Assembly (NCBI RefSeq): GCF_947387555.1
Contig: NZ_CANDNZ010000003.1
Location: 496,001 to 560,000 of the forward strand
Reading direction: 5' to 3'
Source of the DNA: Thalassomonas sp. RHCl1
GTDB taxonomy: Bacteria; Pseudomonadota; Gammaproteobacteria; Enterobacterales; Alteromonadaceae
Length of the DNA stretch: 64,000 nucleotides
Shown here: positions 62,201 through 64,000 of the stretch, piece after piece
Layout of the letters: the number at the start of each line of letters is the position of its first letter
Position numbering within the stretch: position 1 is the first letter of the stretch
Position numbers and translations under genes: made by a program
Notes under the pieces: generated by a model
Database searches by the model: none
What the model was told of the DNA's origin: nothing
The model's input: the letters and a program-made list of their open reading frames with translations, nothing else

Positions 62201-64000
62201 GGCGGTTGGCGCTTTCGTCCAGTTCACGGTAGCTGAGCTGGCTGTTTTGAGAGACCAGGGCAATATTATCCGGGGTTTTGCGTACCTGCTCGGCAAACAA
62301 TTCATGAATGCCCCTATCGCTTGGATAATCGACGCTACTGCTGTTAATGACCTCCAGCAGATATTCGCTTTCCTGAGGCGTTAACATGGCTAAGGTATTG
62401 ATCTCGGTATTAGCGCTATCTGCCAAAGTGAGCTGCGTCATCGCCGTGAGTAAGGTTTCCAGATGAGCATTAAATTGGCTGACATGTTCATGGCTGAAGA
62501 TGCTGGTATCAAAGGTCCAGTGTAAGTCCACGCCGTCCCTGGTGATATCGATACTGATATCGAGATCAAATTTGGCGGTGATCCTGTCACTTGCCAGCGG
62601 CGATAAACTCACCCCGTCCAGATCCAGGGTATTCTCACCACCGTTGCTGCCGGCCAGGCCATAGTCACTGTTGGTCGATAACATGATCTGGAACAGCGGC
62701 GTATGGGCGGTATTGCGGCTTATATTCAGCCGCTCCACCAGTTGCTCAAACGGCACATCCTGGTTGTTTTGGGCATCAAGGTGCACTTGCCGTACATGAT
62801 TGAAATAATCTTCCAGCTTGCCATGACCTGTGTCCAGACGCAGCACTAAAGTATTGACGAAGAAACCGATTAAGGGTTCAAGCTCTGCCTGCATCCGGTT
62901 GGCGATCGGGGTACCGATGACAATATCCGAGCTGTTACTGTGGCGGGACAACACCAGGGCCAGGGCACTGTGCAGCAGCATAAACGGCGTTAGCTGATAA
63001 TGCTTGGCTAATGCCTGTAACTGCTGTGCTACCTCGTCCGGCAAGCGGCCAAAAACGGTATCGCCGACATGTTGTTTTTCCTTAGGTCTGGGCTTATCCA
63101 ACATCAGTGAATGCACCGGCGGCACATCATCGAGTTGTTTATCCCAGTAACTAAGCTGTGTTTCCAGTATTTCTCCCTGCAACCACTGGCGCTGCCAATG
63201 GGCATAATCCGCGTATTGAATTTCCAACGGCGCAAAAGGATCTGCTTCTTCGGCAGTGATTGCCTTATATTGGCTGACAAATTCCCGTATCAATACCTGC
63301 ATCGACCAGCCGTCGGAGGCGATATGGTGCATATTAAACAACAAAGCGCCCGTGCCCTGGTTGTTATCCAGGGCGATATAGCTGGCCCGTACCATCAGAT
63401 CTTTGGTTAAATCAAACGGCTGCTGCGTATCCGCATCGACCAAGGCCATTAACTGGCGGCGGCGCGCCGCTTCATCCAAAGCGGTTAAATCGAAACGGCT
63501 CAGGGTAAAGTTCGCTTCGGCCAGAATGTATTGTAAGGTTTCACCGCCTTGCTCAGCACTGTGATAGACACTGCGCAAGATTTCATGGCGCCTAACGATA
63601 CGTGCCAGCGCCTGCTCGGCGGCATCGGCATCGAAGTTCCCGCTCACTTCAAAGGCTACCGGCATATTATATTCGGGACTGCCCCCCTGGAGCTGGTCGA
63701 TAAAACTTAACCTTTGCTGGGCAAAAGATAACGCCATGGTCTCGTTTTCACGCGCCACGGGAACAATGGCAGGCCTTAACGCCGCCTGTGAGGCCGAAGC
63801 AATCGTTTCCGCTAATGCCTGGATATGGGCCGCTTCAAAAACCGCTTTCACCGACACTTCCACCTGCAGCTGTTTTCTAATTTCCGCCACTAAACGTACG
63901 GTCAGCAGCGAATGCCCTCCAAGGGTGAAAAAGTTGGCCCGGGTGCTGATATCGCCAGCATCCATTTTTAACAACCGGCCCCAGATTTGGGTCAGGGTTT
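53274..64000 (-). CDS. Non-ribosomal peptide synthetase, 3' part: T-(C-A-T)x3-TE (5' partial)
   Basis: About 3575 residues, open through the window edge. Order from N-terminus: carrier T1 (~63800-64000, GGHSLL); C1 (~62450-63760); A1 (~60800-62320); T2 (~60540-60750); C2 (~59180-60480); A2 (~57540-59060); T3 (~57280-57500); C3 (~55900-57220); A3 (~54290-55800); T4 (~54030-54250); thioesterase (53277-~53990, GHSYGGVLALE and a DGGHFS His). All three C domains have intact HHIASDG, the A domains YTSGSTGxPKG and YGPTE, and the carriers their Ser. Specificity codes read by eye: A1 DALFLGCTFK, A2 DAKNISAINK, A3 DALWLGGTFK. A3 fits Val and A1 a similar aliphatic residue; A2 is unassigned. No epimerisation or methylation domain is seen. 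The thioesterase releases the final peptide by hydrolysis or cyclisation. Confidence 0.95.
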   Translation of the reverse strand, partial: TLTQIWGRLLKMDAGDISTRANFFTLGGHSLLTVRLVAEIRKQLQVEVSVKAVFEAAHIQALAETIASASQAALRPAIVPVARENETMALSFAQQRLSFIDQLQGGSPEYNMPVAFEVSGNFDADAAEQALARIVRRHEILRSVYHSAEQGGETLQYILAEANFTLSRFDLTALDEAARRRQLMALVDADTQQPFDLTKDLMVRASYIALDNNQGTGALLFNMHHIASDGWSMQVLIREFVSQYKAITAEEADPFAPLEIQYADYAHWQRQWLQGEILETQLSYWDKQLDDVPPVHSLMLDKPRPKEKQHVGDTVFGRLPDEVAQQLQALAKHYQLTPFMLLHSALALVLSRHSNSSDIVIGTPIANRMQAELEPLIGFFVNTLVLRLDTGHGKLEDYFNHVRQVHLDAQNNQDVPFEQLVERLNISRNTAHTPLFQIMLSTNSDYGLAGSNGGENTLDLDGVSLSPLASDRITAKFDLDISIDITRDGVDLHWTFDTSIFSHEHVSQFNAHLETLLTAMTQLTLADSANTEINTLAMLTPQESEYLLEVINSSSVDYPSDRGIHELFAEQVRKTPDNIALVSQNSQLSYRELDESANRLARYLLAQGVEQESFIGVCLNRSTEMVVAILAILKAGGAYVPLDPAYPEARLQHILTDTRVGYVLTASHLADVLAFAKDEAGAELLCLDDSALAAKVSAQESCEPQNNKTHRQINAGDSLAYVVYTSGSTGLPKGVMVEHHSVTRLVTHSNFVPLDENSRFLQVAPIAFDAATLELWGPLLNGGQCLIFGDQHIDLHLLTDFIVKYEVNTLFLTTGLFDQWSEIASQAPSVKYLLSGGDILNADSVRRVHENLPDVQVINCYGPTENTTFTTCHWIDRDDDLDAGTPIGKAIQNTSTYVLNSARALVPLGVVGELYTGGEGVARGYLNREQATQESFITNPFSDKAGERLYKTGDLVRYLSDGNIEFIGRVDNQVKVRGFRIELAEIEHELHLCQGVHSAVVLARGEGSSKQLAAYVKGNRAYESQEDKTGFITELKAALGVALPEYMVPDIFVIVDEWSLTPNGKVDKKVLLSLEGVLLQSEYVAPQTEVEQALTQIWSSLLKLEADKISASANFFELGGHSLLTVRLVAEIRKQLQVEIPVKAVFDAATIQGLAEVIELGSQSVLRREVHPVPRQSDVMPLSFAQQRLWFIDQLQGASPEYNMPTAFEVSGDFDSHAAEQALSAIVERHEVLRTVYLEQDEQTLQKILSAADFTLTRHDLSALDEDTRQSQLMALIDADMQKPFDLTKDLMVRASYVTLDQNLGSGALLFNMHHIASDGWSMEVLIREFVTLYRAFTSGQASPLAPLSIQYADYAHWQREWLQGEVLEAQLSYWDQQLADVPPVHALTLDRPRPEVKQHKGDSITGQLAPAIAGQLQALASQYQLTPFMLLHSALALVLSRHSNSPDIVVGTPIANRMQAELEPLIGFFVNTLVLRVNTGHTSLEDYLRHVRQVHLDAQSNQDVPFEQLVDRLNIPRSTAHTPLFQIMLSTNTDFGLDASDGDNHALELDGVSLTPLSSEHINAKFDLNIGMNISERGVDLNWTFDTSIFTAEHIGVFNQHLKTLLTAMAQLTPEDGATAKTKLTSLAMLSPQESEHLLYGLNKTELAYPQDKRIHELFAEQAGRTPDDIALVFADDALSYRELNEKANRLAHHLMAQGIGEETLVGLYLKRSMDIVVAILAILKAGGAYVPLDSNYPEGRIRYMLADTKVKVVITEQSLVDNLDGEEKTRLLLLNDPQLQESLAKQPVENPQQVVTASQLAYVIYTSGSTGQPKGVMVEHSNILAFHQVLSEQMATMSQAQDLTWLSGASFAFDASIKGLLVLLNGGKMVILSEDETTDPNLISQVIAKHQVDVYNATPQMVDEIVKLELPNPPALISSGDLLTPSVFAALKDYGLKHGRAVANAYGPTETTINSSFTLLKETSSIGRPVANTRFYILDQHKQLAPFGVAGELYIGGEGVARGYLNQQQLTQDCFISNPFSDNADDRLYKSGDLVRYLADGNLEFIGRVDDQVKIRGFRIELGEIESQLAKCEQLDSTLVLARENEAKEKQLVAYINPKEYQAVASDAGTFIGVLKQALHQTLPEYMVPSAFVMIEQWPLTANGKIDKKALPSPDNTALQGEYVAPQTAIEQTLTQIWGRLLKMDAGDISTRANFFTLGGHSLLTVRLVAEIRKQLQVEVSVKAVFEAAHIQALAETIASASQAALRPAIAPVARENGAMALSFAQQRLSFIDQLQGGSPEYNMPTAFEVSGDFDADAAEQALARIIERHEILRTVYREQAMAQGGETLQHILPKADFTLSRLDLTTLDEAARRSRLMALVDADMQQPFDLTKDLMVRASYVVLDKNQGTGALLFNMHHIASDGWSMQVLIREFVSQYKAITTEQAAPLASLEIQYADYAHWQRQWLQGEVLETQLSYWDKQLADVPPVHALLLDKPRPEEKQHVGDVVSGELSGEVAQQLQALAKHYQLTPFMLLHAALALVLSRHSNSSDIVIGTPIANRMQAELEPLIGFFVNTLVLRLNTDHGKLEDYFNHVRQVHLDAQNNQDVPFEQLVERLNIARSTAHTPLFQIMLTTNSDYGLAGSNGESNTLDLDGVTLSPLASDRITAKFDLDIGINITRDGVDLHWTFDTSIFSREHVGQFNEHLQTLLTAMAQVTPTASTEINALAMLTAQESQYLLETINNSAVDYPGDKGIHELFAEQVLKTPDNIALVSENGQLSYRELDESANRLARYLSAQGVEKESFIGVCLNRSSEMVVAILAILKAGGAYVPLDPGYPESRLQHILTDTGVEHVLTASNLVDVLDFAKDNSGVELLCLDDATLAAEVLAQESSEPAKISAGNELAYVIYTSGSTGLPKGVMVEHHNVTRLVTHCNFVPLDEDTRFLQSAPIAFDAATLELWGPLLNGGQCIIYGEQQIDLQQLTEFIVEHEVNTLWLTAGLFEQWSEMSAQASNIKYLLAGGDVLSVDAVRRVRNNIPGITVINGYGPTENTTFTTCYQVNNDDTLGLNIPIGKAIQNTSTYVLTGSRALTPLGAIGELYSGGAGVARGYLNQEQATQASFIANPFSDRVGDRLYKTGDLVRYLGDGNLEFIGRADNQVKVRGFRIELAEIEHQLNLCQGVHSSVVLAKGEGSSDKQLVAYVKGDLTYETSVDKTSFINELKSSLTSALPDYMVPDVFVVVDEWSLTANGKIDKKALLALDGLLLQAEYVAPQSEDEQALVQIWSSLLKLDAEKISVTANFFELGGHSLLINRLVQWMRAHYSNSKQISIKDLFLLQTIREQADWLTAPEAKLAALPKCEVLGQYNAGLPDVYFVPGVAGLAKMFMDIARGAAGRFNVKAFNHQGLLDNNMPFATIESNAEDFAGYILSEQAQGPYLIAGHSYGGVLALEIVRRLRAKGHEAELVLIDSYFEQQTLMLKDSKQQISEQILAGDKLPELDNELDVEEKEKVALLYQTQVDLFASYRPQALEGLTPLVLLARESKFNMGFYQQKLGSVFGQGVICHSVDGGHFSMLSGEGGQEVCHYIHRLIS

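Noticed and set aside
53423-63410. Numerous plus-strand frames opposite the NRPS
   Set aside because: They recur at equivalent places in each module and are antisense shadows of conserved coding sequence.

Overview
The window looks like a chromosomal segment of a marine gammaproteobacterium. Colwelliaceae/Thalassomonas-type is an inference from gene content and style: a large NRPS, secreted multidomain carbohydrate-related proteins, a PEP-CTERM protein, 2-aminoethylphosphonate metabolism and a periplasmic endonuclease I. No rRNA or intact tRNA marker is present, so the taxon is not proven.

Layout. (1) 1-7764, minus strand, visibly A/T-rich: part of a surface-polysaccharide operon. It holds a formyltransferase-like protein, a Gfo/Idh/MocA dehydrogenase, a UDP-GlcNAc 2-epimerase, an aldo/keto reductase-like protein and a polysaccharide-deacetylase-like protein. 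A three-gene cassette is embedded in it with 4-base and 14-base overlaps: a small membrane protein, a possible FKBP-like protein, and an 886-residue NACHT NTPase fused to a formylglycine-generating-enzyme (C-type-lectin-fold) domain. This cassette does not look like sugar metabolism and is the best candidate for a conflict or immune system. (2) 8232-15208: an 827-residue orphan protein, a small secreted protein, then an EamA exporter / LysR / Dps / broken glutathionyl-hydroquinone-reductase block. A bipartite motif sits at the same distance before the EamA and Dps genes. (3) 15209-23540: an intergenic repeat, a 1255-residue secreted beta-helix protein, an IS200-like (RAYT) transposase gene with an in-frame stop and flanking tandem repeats, a divergent GST/MarR pair, and a secreted protein made of six 32-residue repeats. 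(4) 23541-32400: an accessory region with a tRNA-like fragment, endA, membrane proteins, a K+ channel-like protein, a tyrosine-recombinase remnant and an XRE regulator overlapping a tiny GG-motif protein, with paired palindromes upstream. (5) 32743-43560: a Baeyer-Villiger-type monooxygenase, a nitroreductase, a quinol monooxygenase-like protein, a LysR regulator, a PEP-CTERM protein, phnW and a divergent secreted phosphodiesterase-like protein. Each of the last two genes has a GntR-type palindrome in front of it. An orphan ParB-like protein follows. (6) 43824-64000: an LhgO-like FAD oxidoreductase, a TauD-like dioxygenase, a MacB-type ABC exporter, a beta-propeller/di-haem cytochrome c, and the 3' end of an NRPS with three complete C-A-T modules and a terminal thioesterase (5' end outside the window).

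The regions appear to work as separate units: surface glycan assembly with an inserted NTPase cassette; a LysR-linked stress block; a phosphonate-scavenging pair under a shared operator; and a peptide natural-product locus with export and possible tailoring genes. Functions of named families come from motif recognition. Links between neighbours are inferences.
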